A DNA stretch of 64,000 bases from an uncultured Lachnospiraceae bacterium (GTDB lineage: Bacteria > Bacillota > Clostridia > Lachnospirales > Lachnospiraceae): NCBI GenBank assembly GCA_948470335.1, contig CAOKOL010000012.1, forward strand, positions 16,656 to 80,655. Reading direction: 5' to 3'. The stretch's first letter is position 1, and each line of letters begins with the position of its first letter. The notes beneath the pieces were generated by a model. The model was not told the DNA's origin. It saw only the letters and a list, made by a program, of their open reading frames with translations, and searched no databases. A program made the position numbers and the translations under genes. Below are positions 52,916-61,549 of this stretch, in pieces.

Positions 52916-54250
52916 ATGGCGCTTACAGGTATCCAAATTTTCAAATTAACACCCAAGAAAAACTGCAAAGAATGCGGTAGCCCTACATGTATGGCTTTTT
53001 CCATGAAGGTTGCTCAGGGTGCGGTGACAATCGATAAATGCCCTCATATGTCCGAGGAAGCTCTGGCTCAGTTATCTGAGGCTACTGCTCCGCCGATGAA
53101 GACCATCACCATCGGTGCAGGCGATGAAGAGCATAAGCTGGGCGGTGAGACTGTTCTGTTCAGACATGAGAAAACCCTTGTTAGCAAAAACCTGTATGCC
53201 GTTAACTTAACGGCAGCAGATGATGCCGATGCGAAATTAGCCGCTATGACTAAGGTTGATTATGACCGTATCGGCGAGAGAATGTATGTTGAGTTAGTAA
53301 ACGTAAAATACACTGGCGAAGGCGCTGACGCTTATGCCGCACTGGTTCAGAAGGCTGCCGCTACCGGCAGAACTCTGGTTCTGGAATGTGCTGACGCTGA
53401 CGCTGCCAAAGCTGCTCTGGCCGTATGCAAGGACAAAGGACCGGTATTAAACGGTGCAAATCCTTCCAACTACGAAGCAATGAGCGCTATCGCTACCGAA
53501 GCTGGCGTTGCATTGGGCGTTACGGCTGATACTCTGGAAGCTCTGTACGATACAGTTGCTGCTCTGGAGAAGGCCGGAAACAAGAACCTGGTACTGGATG
53601 TTGGAACCGCTTCCATCAAGGATGCGTTCTCCAAGGCCGTACTGATCAGAAGAGCTGCGCTGAAGGATGAGGACAGAACCTTTGGTTATCCTTCCATCGT
53701 TAACATCGGCGCGATTGCTGCCGGTAAGCCCGAATTACAGGCTGCTCTGGCTGCAGTATTCACTCTGAAATATGGTTCCATCCTGGTTATGGAAGATATG
53801 AGCTATGCACAGGCTCTGGCTCTGTATGGCTTAAGACAGAACATTTACACCGATCCTCAGAAGCCTATGAAGGTTGAGCCGGGCATCTACCCGATCAATG
53901 GCGCTGATGAGAACTCCGTATGTGTAACGACTGTTGACTTCGCTCTGACCTACTTCGTAGTATCCGGCGAGCTGGAGCGTTCCGGCGTTCCCTGTAACCT
54001 GCTGATCTCCGACGCAGGCGGAATGTCCGTACTGACCGCTTGGGCTGCCGGTAAGCTGAGCGCAGGCACCATCGCTAAATTCATCGAAGAACATGAGATC
54101 GCTAACAAGATCAAGAACAGAACGCTGATCATCCCTGGTAAGGTTGCTGTCCTGAAAGGTGAGATGGAGGCAAAACTTCCTGACTGGAACATCGTTGTTG
54201 GTACGACCGAGGCTGTTCAGTTAGTGAAATTCATGAAGGATTATAAATAA
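52916..54250 (+). CDS. acsC: Corrinoid iron-sulfur protein large subunit
   Basis: CFeSP large subunit of 444 aa. The N-terminal [4Fe-4S] domain shows CKECGSPTCMAFSMKVAQGA and CPHMSEE; this cluster reactivates cobalt(II). A TIM barrel follows, then a C-terminal B12-binding domain (VDFALTYFVVSGELE, LISDAGGMSVLTAWAAGKLS). Overall length is normal. It accepts the methyl group from AcsE and gives it to ACS. Confidence 0.97.
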   Translation: MALTGIQIFKLTPKKNCKECGSPTCMAFSMKVAQGAVTIDKCPHMSEEALAQLSEATAPPMKTITIGAGDEEHKLGGETVLFRHEKTLVSKNLYAVNLTAADDADAKLAAMTKVDYDRIGERMYVELVNVKYTGEGADAYAALVQKAAATGRTLVLECADADAAKAALAVCKDKGPVLNGANPSNYEAMSAIATEAGVALGVTADTLEALYDTVAALEKAGNKNLVLDVGTASIKDAFSKAVLIRRAALKDEDRTFGYPSIVNIGAIAAGKPELQAALAAVFTLKYGSILVMEDMSYAQALALYGLRQNIYTDPQKPMKVEPGIYPINGADENSVCVTTVDFALTYFVVSGELERSGVPCNLLISDAGGMSVLTAWAAGKLSAGTIAKFIEEHEIANKIKNRTLIIPGKVAVLKGEMEAKLPDWNIVVGTTEAVQLVKFMKDYK

Positions 54251-54302
54251 TTAGTACATATTATTTATAACCGCCCGGGATATGTGTATTTTCGGGGTAT
54301 TG

Positions 54303-54330
54303 GTGCTGGGGGCGTAAAAGCCCCCGGTAC
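54303..54330 (+). other. Intercistronic hairpin, acsC-acsE
   Basis: GTGCTGGGGGC (54303-54313), loop GTAAAA, GCCCCCGGTAC (54320-54330). Eleven pairs including two G-T, no T-run after it. Confidence 0.65.
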
Positions 54331-54365
54331 TTAACTTACATAATTAATTATAAAGGAGAGAAAGT

Positions 54366-55151
54366 ATGGGAAGATTTATTATCATTGGCGAGAGAATTCA
54401 CTGCATCTCACCTGTTATTCGTGAGGCTATGAATACCATGAATCCGGAGCCGATTCTGGCACGTGCAAAAGAGCAGTTGGATGCAGGTGCTACTTATATC
54501 GATGTTAACATCGGACCTGCCGAGAGCAACGGACCTGAGCTGATGACCTGGGCTGTTAAGCTGCTTCAGGAGAATTTCAACAACGTTCCGCTGGCACTGG
54601 ATACGGCTAATAAAGCTGCAATCGAGGCTGGTATCGCTGTTTACAATCGTGACAAGGGCAAACCCATCGTTAACTCTGCTGACGCCGGCGACAGATTAAG
54701 CTATGTTGACCTGGCCGCTGCAAACGATGCAATCGTAATCGCTCTGTGCTCCAAGGGTGCCGTACCCGGAAGCCTGGACGAAATCATGGGATTCTGCCAG
54801 GAGCTGTTAGAGCATGGTATGATGCTGGGCATGGAGCCTACGGATATGTGGTTTGACCCGTTATTCCTGGTTGCTAAGGGAATGCAGGACAAACAGCAGC
54901 AGATTCTGGATGCAATCAAAGGATTCGCGGAGATGGGCCTGAATTCTACGGGCGGTCTGTCCAACGTTTCCAACGGTATGCCCAAGGAACTGAGACCGAT
55001 CATGGATTCCGCTATGCTGGCTATGTCTATGGCAAACGGCCTGACCTCCGCGATCGTAAATCCCTGCGACAGAAGACTGATCGAGACAATGAAATCCTGC
55101 GATATCTTGAAAGACAACTATATGTACGCAGATTCCTATCTGGATCTGTAA
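54366..55151 (+). CDS. acsE: Methyltetrahydrofolate:CFeSP methyltransferase
   Basis: Methyltransferase of 261 aa moving the methyl group from methyl-THF to the corrinoid protein, linking the two branches of the pathway. Pterin-binding TIM-barrel motifs are YIDVNIGPAESNGPE, VPLALDTANKAAIEAG, PIVNSADAGDR and LNSTGGLSNVSNGMPKEL. Length matches AcsE. AAAGGAGAG precedes the ATG. Confidence 0.96.
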   Translation: MGRFIIIGERIHCISPVIREAMNTMNPEPILARAKEQLDAGATYIDVNIGPAESNGPELMTWAVKLLQENFNNVPLALDTANKAAIEAGIAVYNRDKGKPIVNSADAGDRLSYVDLAAANDAIVIALCSKGAVPGSLDEIMGFCQELLEHGMMLGMEPTDMWFDPLFLVAKGMQDKQQQILDAIKGFAEMGLNSTGGLSNVSNGMPKELRPIMDSAMLAMSMANGLTSAIVNPCDRRLIETMKSCDILKDNYMYADSYLDL

Positions 55152-55186
55152 AAAATACTCTGTCTCAACAGATAGAACGCACATGG

Positions 55187-55213
55187 TGCCTGTCCTGTTT
55201 TACAGGGCAGGCA
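55187..55213 (+). other. Hairpin 1 in the acsE-acsV gap
   Basis: TGCCTGTCCTG (55187-55197), loop TTTTA, CAGGGCAGGCA (55203-55213). Eleven pairs with one G-T. Next bases are CTGTCTATA, without a T-run. Confidence 0.6.
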
Positions 55214-55258
55214 CTGTCTATATAAACACAGAAAAAATTATTCCTGTAAAAATACTGA

Positions 55259-55292
55259 CCGGGTAATACAAATCGCATGTAATATTGCCCGG
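55259..55292 (+). other. Hairpin 2 in the acsE-acsV gap
   Basis: CCGGGTAATA (55259-55268) pairs with TATTGCCCGG (55283-55292), ten pairs with one G-T. The 366-base gap holds no gene; the two hairpins could attenuate or process the mRNA before acsV. Confidence 0.55.
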
Positions 55293-55517
55293 ACTCCTTG
55301 TACTTAGAAGATTCGTGATCCGGCGTGTAGAGAAAGAGAAGCTGACGCAAATGAATACCCATGGGGCAGGAGCTGTGTCGAAAAGGGAAGATAAAACGAT
55401 TGCGGTGCCGGATAATAACTGAGAATTGAAATCTGCCTGGTTTTTGTACATGATGAGGACCTGTATTTCCATTACACGGTGTGCGAAATTTGAAAAGAAA
55501 GGTTTAGGACGTAGATT

Positions 55518-57446
55518 ATGTTTCAAATAACTTTCAAATTTGAAAATGGAGATGATGTGATTGTTCATGCCCTGCAGGGAGAAAATCTTCTGGAAGTGGC
55601 AAGAAAAGCAAATGTGGCAATCGATGCCCCCTGTTCTGGCAATGCTTCCTGTGGCAAATGCCGGGTGAAGCTTCTTAGCGGCGAGCTGGATTCCCAGCAG
55701 ACGCGCCATATAACCGATGAGGAATATGCATCCGGGTACAGGCTGGCCTGTGTCAGCAAGATTGTGGGAGACGTGTCGGTGGAGGTGCCGGATATTGCAT
55801 CTGCTTACAAGAGCCGTATGAAGGTGGCCGATTTAAGTTCTCCGGAAGAAATTGCAATTTTTGAGAAGACGAAAAGTCAGATCGTGGATTCCGGCATTCA
55901 GATGGTGAATGATCTGTCTGTGGTAGAGGTTCAGATGGATGAGCCCACTCTGGACGATACGATGCCGGATAATGAAAGACTGACCAGAGCCCTTCAGGAA
56001 GCGGGAGGCGTGGAAAAAGTTACCCTTCCTTACTTTGTTATCAAAAAGCTTCCCGATGTGCTGCGTGACAGTCATTTTCATGTAAAATGTGTGGTTAAGA
56101 AAAATAAACATGGTTTTTATGTATATGATATAAAAGATGCCGCCGAGGATGTGAAGGTTTACGGCCTGGCCGTGGATATCGGAACAACCACGGTTTCCGC
56201 CGTGCTGCTGAATATGGAAAGCGGCGAGATTATCGCCAAGGCATCGGCAGGCAACGGCCAGATCCGGTTTGGCGCAGATGTAATCAACCGTATTATTGAG
56301 TCCTGCAAGCCGGGCGGACGGGAAAAGATGCAGAAGGCCATTATTGAGGAAACGCTGAATCCGCTGACCCTCAGTATGTGCCAGAGCGCAAAAATCGGTT
56401 CCGATCAGATTTACCGGATGTGTGTGGCGGCCAACAGCACGATGAATCATCTGTTCGCGGGAGTCAATGCGGACCCGTTAAGATGTGAACCTTATATCCC
56501 TGCTTTTTTTGAGATGAACGGTTTCAAAGGCGCCGATCTGGGCCTGGAGATCAATCCCAACGCAAGAATTATCATTGCGCCCAATATCGGCAGTTATGTA
56601 GGCGGTGACATCACCGCAGGGACGCTGGCCAGCATGATCTGGGATAAGCCGGAATTCTCCGTATTTATCGACCTGGGAACCAACGGCGAGATCGTGTTCG
56701 GCAATTCCGACTTTATGATGAGCTGCGCCTGTTCCGCAGGTCCGGCTTTTGAGGGCGGCGACATTAGCTGCGGTATGAGAGCGACCGACGGCGCCATCGA
56801 GGCATGTACCATTGATGCCGAGACGATGGAGCCTTCTTACAGCGTGATCGGCGATGAGGGCGAGAAGCCGGTGGGCCTGTGCGGTTCCGGTATTATCGAC
56901 GTGATCAGCGAGCTGTTCCGCTGCGGCATTATCAATGCCAAAGGTCTGTTCGTCAGAGAGGGAAAACGGGTGCGCCATGACGAGTTTGGCATGGGCAGTT
57001 ATGTCCTGGCCTTTAAGGAGGACGCAGGCTCGGTGAAGGACGTGGAGATTACCGAGGTGGATATTGATAACTTCGTCCGGGCCAAAGGCGCCATTTTCTC
57101 CGGAATTAACGTGATGCTGGAGTCTCTGGGCTTTGACGTGTCCGTTCTGGAGCATGTGTATGTGGCAGGCGGAATCGGAAGCGGCATCAATATGAAGAAT
57201 GCGATCAGCATCGGTATGCTGCCGGATATTCCGCTGGAGAAGTACGAATATATCGGAAATTCCTCCCTGTCCGGCGCTTATACGATTCTTCTTTCCAAAG
57301 AAGCGGAAGAAAAAGTGCATGATCTGGGCAGAAATATGACGTATATGGAGCTGAGCACACATCCGGGATATATGGATGCTTTTGTGGCGGCCTGCTTTAT
57401 CCCTCATACGGATGCGTCTCTGTTCCCGTCGCTGGCGCAGAGATAA
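55518..57446 (+). CDS. acsV: Corrinoid activation protein (ASKHA / DUF4445)
   Basis: Reductive activator of 642 aa that restores the inactive Co(II) form of the corrinoid protein using ATP. The N-terminal domain is a plant-type [2Fe-2S] ferredoxin (PCSGNASCGKCRVKLLSG, and LACVSK). A linker follows, then the ASKHA domain from about residue 210 (AVDIGTTTVSAVLL, FIDLGTNGEIVFG, PVGLCGSGIIDVI, VYVAGGIGSG). Family members called RACo or AcsV are found in acs clusters. It is 366 bases behind acsE, so a separate or attenuated transcript is possible. Confidence 0.9.
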   Translation: MFQITFKFENGDDVIVHALQGENLLEVARKANVAIDAPCSGNASCGKCRVKLLSGELDSQQTRHITDEEYASGYRLACVSKIVGDVSVEVPDIASAYKSRMKVADLSSPEEIAIFEKTKSQIVDSGIQMVNDLSVVEVQMDEPTLDDTMPDNERLTRALQEAGGVEKVTLPYFVIKKLPDVLRDSHFHVKCVVKKNKHGFYVYDIKDAAEDVKVYGLAVDIGTTTVSAVLLNMESGEIIAKASAGNGQIRFGADVINRIIESCKPGGREKMQKAIIEETLNPLTLSMCQSAKIGSDQIYRMCVAANSTMNHLFAGVNADPLRCEPYIPAFFEMNGFKGADLGLEINPNARIIIAPNIGSYVGGDITAGTLASMIWDKPEFSVFIDLGTNGEIVFGNSDFMMSCACSAGPAFEGGDISCGMRATDGAIEACTIDAETMEPSYSVIGDEGEKPVGLCGSGIIDVISELFRCGIINAKGLFVREGKRVRHDEFGMGSYVLAFKEDAGSVKDVEITEVDIDNFVRAKGAIFSGINVMLESLGFDVSVLEHVYVAGGIGSGINMKNAISIGMLPDIPLEKYEYIGNSSLSGAYTILLSKEAEEKVHDLGRNMTYMELSTHPGYMDAFVAACFIPHTDASLFPSLAQR

Positions 57447-57669
57447 CAGGCCCGAATAAGGCATGGAAATAAAATAAAGATAAATTTGTATAGTCCTTTC
57501 TTTTAATCTTGTCCATTGTGTCCGCAGGAGAGTTTTCCCGTACAGTTTGTTTTGATAAAACAGAGTGTAGGGGGGATCTTCTGCGGCTGCGTGGACATTT
57601 GCTTTCAAATATCGTCTGTCTGACCTGTTATACCGGCGGTAAGGGCTGTACAAAGTGAAAAGAGGTACT

Positions 57670-58317
57670 ATGAATTTAGAATATGAAAAAGATAATTTGG
57701 AACGGGTTCCTTTTGAATACTATCTGGCCGAGTACCAGAAGTTAGATCCCAAAGAGGTGGAAGAACGGTGCGGTTTTCCTTATGATGAGGAAAAGCAGGA
57801 ATTTACCGTACGGTTTCTGATGAAACCCTACACGGTCAGTTTTCCTGCCTGTGAGATTCATCCGGTCAACGCTTCCGAGGGAGAGTATCTGGCGCTGCTG
57901 GAAACCACGGGAGCCAAAATTCTGCTGCTGCATCACATGGTATCCGGCCGGCTGACGCCTGCCGGCGGCAATTTCCTTTCTTACAGAGATCTCCCCTCAG
58001 GAGAAGTGTATTTCCGCCAGTTCCACGGCAGATGTATTCTCCGTCTGACTTATGGATTCGGCTTCAAGCCGGATGCGTTCCGCAAAGGAATGGAGGCGAT
58101 GGGAGCAAGACCGGTGGAAATGGGAGACTACGCCTATCAGTTCGAGATTCTGGATCAGTTAAGCGTGATTTTTATTCTCTGGGAAGGGGATGAGGAGTTC
58201 CAGCCTTCCGTCCAGATTCTGTTTTCCGATAATTTCCCCAAGGCTTTTGAGGCTGAGGATGTGGCCCATATCGGTGATATTTCTATCGGCGCGCTGAAAG
58301 CGCTGGCGAAAAAATAA
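57670..58317 (+). CDS. DUF3786 domain-containing protein
   Basis: Soluble protein of 215 aa of the DUF3786 family, which often accompanies CODH/ACS and corrinoid genes; function unproven. Blocks: FPACEIHPVN, FLSYRDLPSGEVYFRQFH, and FILWEGDEEFQPSVQILFSD. The ATG at 57670 with AAAAGAGGT upstream is chosen over a GTG at 57655. It ends the acs cluster, with the PP2C phosphatase gene convergent 61 bases further on. A second, more diverged copy lies at 5173. Confidence 0.82.
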   Translation: MNLEYEKDNLERVPFEYYLAEYQKLDPKEVEERCGFPYDEEKQEFTVRFLMKPYTVSFPACEIHPVNASEGEYLALLETTGAKILLLHHMVSGRLTPAGGNFLSYRDLPSGEVYFRQFHGRCILRLTYGFGFKPDAFRKGMEAMGARPVEMGDYAYQFEILDQLSVIFILWEGDEEFQPSVQILFSDNFPKAFEAEDVAHIGDISIGALKALAKK

Positions 58318-58378
58318 TAACAGGCAGTACGGACAGACACAGATGTACTGTGGGGCCGGGACGGCAGTTAAATTCTGT

Positions 58379-59560
58379 TCAGAACCGTACCACCGACACC
58401 CGTTTCCCCATCCCTTCCATCAATTTTTTTAACTGCTTTACAATCTGATTTCTGGAGTGAAGACTGAAAGCCAGGTCGGAATTCTGATAGGCGGCATTGA
58501 CGGCGGTTCCCAGGATAATTTCCAGTTCGCTGCAGTCCTCCAGCAATGCCCTGGCCACCATGGAGCCGCCGTTGTCCTTGTCCAGTTCCAGAAAATAATC
58601 TTCCTCCAGTTCCCCGTCATTATCCGCATACTGCCGCAAAAGAGCCAGCGTCCGGCTTAACGTGACCACGCCCTCCGTTGTCAGGTCGATGCCGTCGATC
58701 CGGGAGACCGGGGGGATATCCGGGTCCGGCGTCTGGTCTGCCACGGCCGTGATCGTTCTGCCCAGAACACGGGAGACGATTTTTGCGCTGGTTCCGCCGC
58801 AGACGATGCGCAGGGCGTTCCCCTCCATCAGCCGGCGGACTGCCGCCGCGTCATCCTCCTGGCTGCGGGGCGGGCCGGTCATCAGTTTTACTTTTTTCAC
58901 CTCCGTAATCCGCATAACGGCCACGGTGGTGTCGTCGCCGGGGCGGCCTTCGTATAAATCGTCGCAGGCCTGGCAGAGCATGGTGGCCAGACGGGAAGCG
59001 GATTTTGTGATCCGGGCGGTTTTCAGGGCGTAGGCGGACATATTGTCCCAGGTCCAGTCAAGGTTCATCAGGTCGCCTGCTCCGGCATAGATGGTTCCGT
59101 CGCTGAGCAGGGCGAAAGCGTCCCCCAGCCTGACCTGGAAACGGTATTCGTTAATCTGTTTTCCGGCGATCTCTCTGGTGTTTTGAGGAATCGGGACAAG
59201 CGCTCCGTCCCGGATAAAAATACAGGAAGGATTGTCATATTCCACCAGATAAGCCTCGCCGCTGTCAAACACCTGAAGGATGCTGAACGTGGCATAGGCC
59301 ACCAGCCGTTCCTGGCAGATGGGCAGCGTTTTGGCTACGGTTTCCACACAGGAATCCAGGTCCGCGCCGTTTAAAAACATGGTGCCCAGGATTTTGGAGG
59401 TAAGGGTGGCCAGGATATTGGCCTTTACGCCGCTTCCCATGCCGTCGGCCAGAATCAGGATCGTGGAATCTTCGGTGCGCAGGATTTCCACCTTATCGCC
59501 GCATAGTTCTTCATTCATTTTATTCAGACTTTTATACGCAACATCTATGTTAATATTCAT
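58379..59560 (-). CDS. SpoIIE-like PP2C-type serine phosphatase
   Basis: Metal-dependent Ser/Thr phosphatase of 393 aa of the SpoIIE group. Metal-binding acidic motifs are ILILADGMGSG, FALLSDGTIYAG and EGRPGDDTTVAVMRI. The N terminus has no membrane region or PAS, so signals come from elsewhere. It is downstream of the sensory hydrogenase gene (65 bases), and this pairing is characteristic of group C [FeFe] hydrogenases. The C-terminal about 150 residues after the catalytic domain are not recognised. AGGAG precedes the ATG. Confidence 0.88.
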   Translation of the reverse strand: MNINIDVAYKSLNKMNEELCGDKVEILRTEDSTILILADGMGSGVKANILATLTSKILGTMFLNGADLDSCVETVAKTLPICQERLVAYATFSILQVFDSGEAYLVEYDNPSCIFIRDGALVPIPQNTREIAGKQINEYRFQVRLGDAFALLSDGTIYAGAGDLMNLDWTWDNMSAYALKTARITKSASRLATMLCQACDDLYEGRPGDDTTVAVMRITEVKKVKLMTGPPRSQEDDAAAVRRLMEGNALRIVCGGTSAKIVSRVLGRTITAVADQTPDPDIPPVSRIDGIDLTTEGVVTLSRTLALLRQYADNDGELEEDYFLELDKDNGGSMVARALLEDCSELEIILGTAVNAAYQNSDLAFSLHSRNQIVKQLKKLMEGMGKRVSVVRF

Positions 59561-59625
59561 GATTTCTCCTGTTTTCAGCGCATTTACTGCCTGTTGGCCT
59601 TTCGATGCGTCAGTTCGGATGTTTT

Positions 59626-61350
59626 TCAGGCTTCATCCTCGTCCAGCAATGTTTTACATACGTTGGTCAGCGTCACCTTTGTTTCCGCCGTGGTTTCTCC
59701 TAAAAGCCCGGCAATCTGCTGTGCCACCATCATCTGTTTGTCGATAACCTTCTGTGCCAGCTCCACGGTTTCCAGCTTTTTCATATAATCTGCCATGGCC
59801 TGTTCCTCTTCTTTGGTAATGTCGATCAGAATGGCCAGCACGGCGTCATGTTTTCTGATATAGACCAGATTGACAATGGCGGTAAATCCGTAATCCGGGA
59901 ATTTCACTTTCTTGTTATGTAATGACTGTTTCTGCTGAAATACCCATTCAAAGTCATCGGTATCAATCAACTGGAACAGATAGGTTTCCAGCGCTTCCTT
60001 GTGATTCAGCCGGAAATGCTTCTGTGCAGCTTTGGAAAATTCCAGGATTTTCAGTTCTCTGTCCACCACGATGGTCATATTCGGCGAGGTTTCCAGAATC
60101 AGATTGGCCAGAGACTGGGCTTTTTCCGTGATATAGGGAATGCACATGGAAGCTTCGGCCTTATTCTGGAATACGGCGACAGCCTTTTCCCGGCAGGTGG
60201 GGTAGCCGCAGGCGCCGCAGTCCAGTTCGTCCTCCTTGGAGAATTTTCCGATTTTTGACAGAATACTCCGAATCTGAGCTTCCGAGGGCATGGCTTTCTT
60301 GGGAGAAAGATCCCGAAAAGTTCTGGACATGGGAAAATGTGCCGTGTCAAAATGAAGCAGAGCGTCCTCGGCGGGAACAGGTTCCACATCTTCCTCCAGT
60401 TCCACACGGGAACGGAACCGGGCCAGCTTGGCTTTACCGGTCATCGGTCCCTGGATACATCCTCCTTCGCAGGCGCTCATCTCGATAAAGCAGCGGGACA
60501 GATCGCCGGTCAGCAGGTCTTCGCACAAGTCGATGCAGTTGGCCACGCCGTCCACGGAAAATTTCCGGTAGGTTTCCCGTTCCGGAAGGCCTGAGCTGTT
60601 AATCGAAGTGAGGATACCGCCTGTTATGGGATAGAGACGGTTGGCGCCGGGCCCCTGCTCCGGCAGCGGCAGTGTTTCGCAGTCTTTAATGGAAATCTGT
60701 TCTTTCCGCAGCCACTGTTTTACTTCGTGGAAATTTAATACCGCATCCACATCCATCTGGGGATCATTTTCATAGGCTTCCGCTTTTTTTGAAATGCAGG
60801 GGCCGATGAAAACCACTTTGATATCCGGGCCGTATTCCTGTTTCAGCAGACGGGCATGGGCGGTCATAGGGGAGATGACACAGGCCAGATAGGGAATTAA
60901 AGCGGGATAATAGGTTTCGATCAGCAGATTTACGCTGGGACAGCAGGTGGTGATAATATTTGCCATGGTTTTCTTTTCCAGCAGTTTCCTGTATTCATTT
61001 GTCACCAGGGCGGCGCCCTCTGCGGTTTCCCGTACAGCAGTGAAGCCCAGCCGTTTCAGCGCGCCGAATACCTGTCCCGGTTTTTTATAGGAAAACAGGC
61101 TGTGATAGGAAGGGGCCAGGGAGACGATTACGGGGATATCCAGAGAAATCCATTTTTTTACTTTCTCCAGGTCGCTGACATAGGTTTTGGCGTCCTGGGG
61201 ACATTCGTTCAGGCAGTCTCCGCATAAAATGCAGGAATCTTCCATAATCTGGGCCTGCTGGTCTTTAACCGTGATCGCCCGGACCTGGCAGACCCGCACA
61301 CACCGGTAGCAGTGGCTACACCGGGTCGGTTTAAAATTAATCGCTCGCAT
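59626..61350 (-). CDS. hydS: Sensory [FeFe] hydrogenase (group C) with PAS domain
   Basis: Protein of 574 aa. N-terminal two [4Fe-4S] ferredoxin motifs (CSHCYRCVRVC, CILCGDCLNECP), then the H-cluster domain: TTCCPS (L1), IGPCISKKAEA (L2) and MSACEGGCIQGP (L3). All four H-cluster Cys positions are plausible but L1-L3 are diverged from bidirectional enzymes, as in putative H2 sensors. A further [4Fe-4S] motif CGACGYPTC, then a PAS domain (about 425-530) and a helical C terminus. Presumed role is sensing H2 redox state and signalling through the following phosphatase (inference from the family). The second Met at 61350, with AAAGGA upstream, is chosen. Confidence 0.85.
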   Translation of the reverse strand: MRAINFKPTRCSHCYRCVRVCQVRAITVKDQQAQIMEDSCILCGDCLNECPQDAKTYVSDLEKVKKWISLDIPVIVSLAPSYHSLFSYKKPGQVFGALKRLGFTAVRETAEGAALVTNEYRKLLEKKTMANIITTCCPSVNLLIETYYPALIPYLACVISPMTAHARLLKQEYGPDIKVVFIGPCISKKAEAYENDPQMDVDAVLNFHEVKQWLRKEQISIKDCETLPLPEQGPGANRLYPITGGILTSINSSGLPERETYRKFSVDGVANCIDLCEDLLTGDLSRCFIEMSACEGGCIQGPMTGKAKLARFRSRVELEEDVEPVPAEDALLHFDTAHFPMSRTFRDLSPKKAMPSEAQIRSILSKIGKFSKEDELDCGACGYPTCREKAVAVFQNKAEASMCIPYITEKAQSLANLILETSPNMTIVVDRELKILEFSKAAQKHFRLNHKEALETYLFQLIDTDDFEWVFQQKQSLHNKKVKFPDYGFTAIVNLVYIRKHDAVLAILIDITKEEEQAMADYMKKLETVELAQKVIDKQMMVAQQIAGLLGETTAETKVTLTNVCKTLLDEDEA

Positions 61351-61549
61351 GGTATGTATCCTTTCCATATGTTAAATATTGTTTTTTGATTACAGTATAG
61401 CACGTTTTTATGGTATGTAAAGATGATTGTTCCGGGAACTTTTCTGATCGGAATCATCGGCGGCCCTTGTGTAAAAATGACTGAAATTGGGTATAATTTT
61501 TATCAGTACGCCGGGAAATTGCGGAAAAGATAGAGGAAGGGAAAAGCCT

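Noticed and set aside
55152..55517. A small gene or riboswitch between acsE and acsV
   Set aside because: No frame with a ribosome binding site and no known aptamer signature was seen; only two hairpins.
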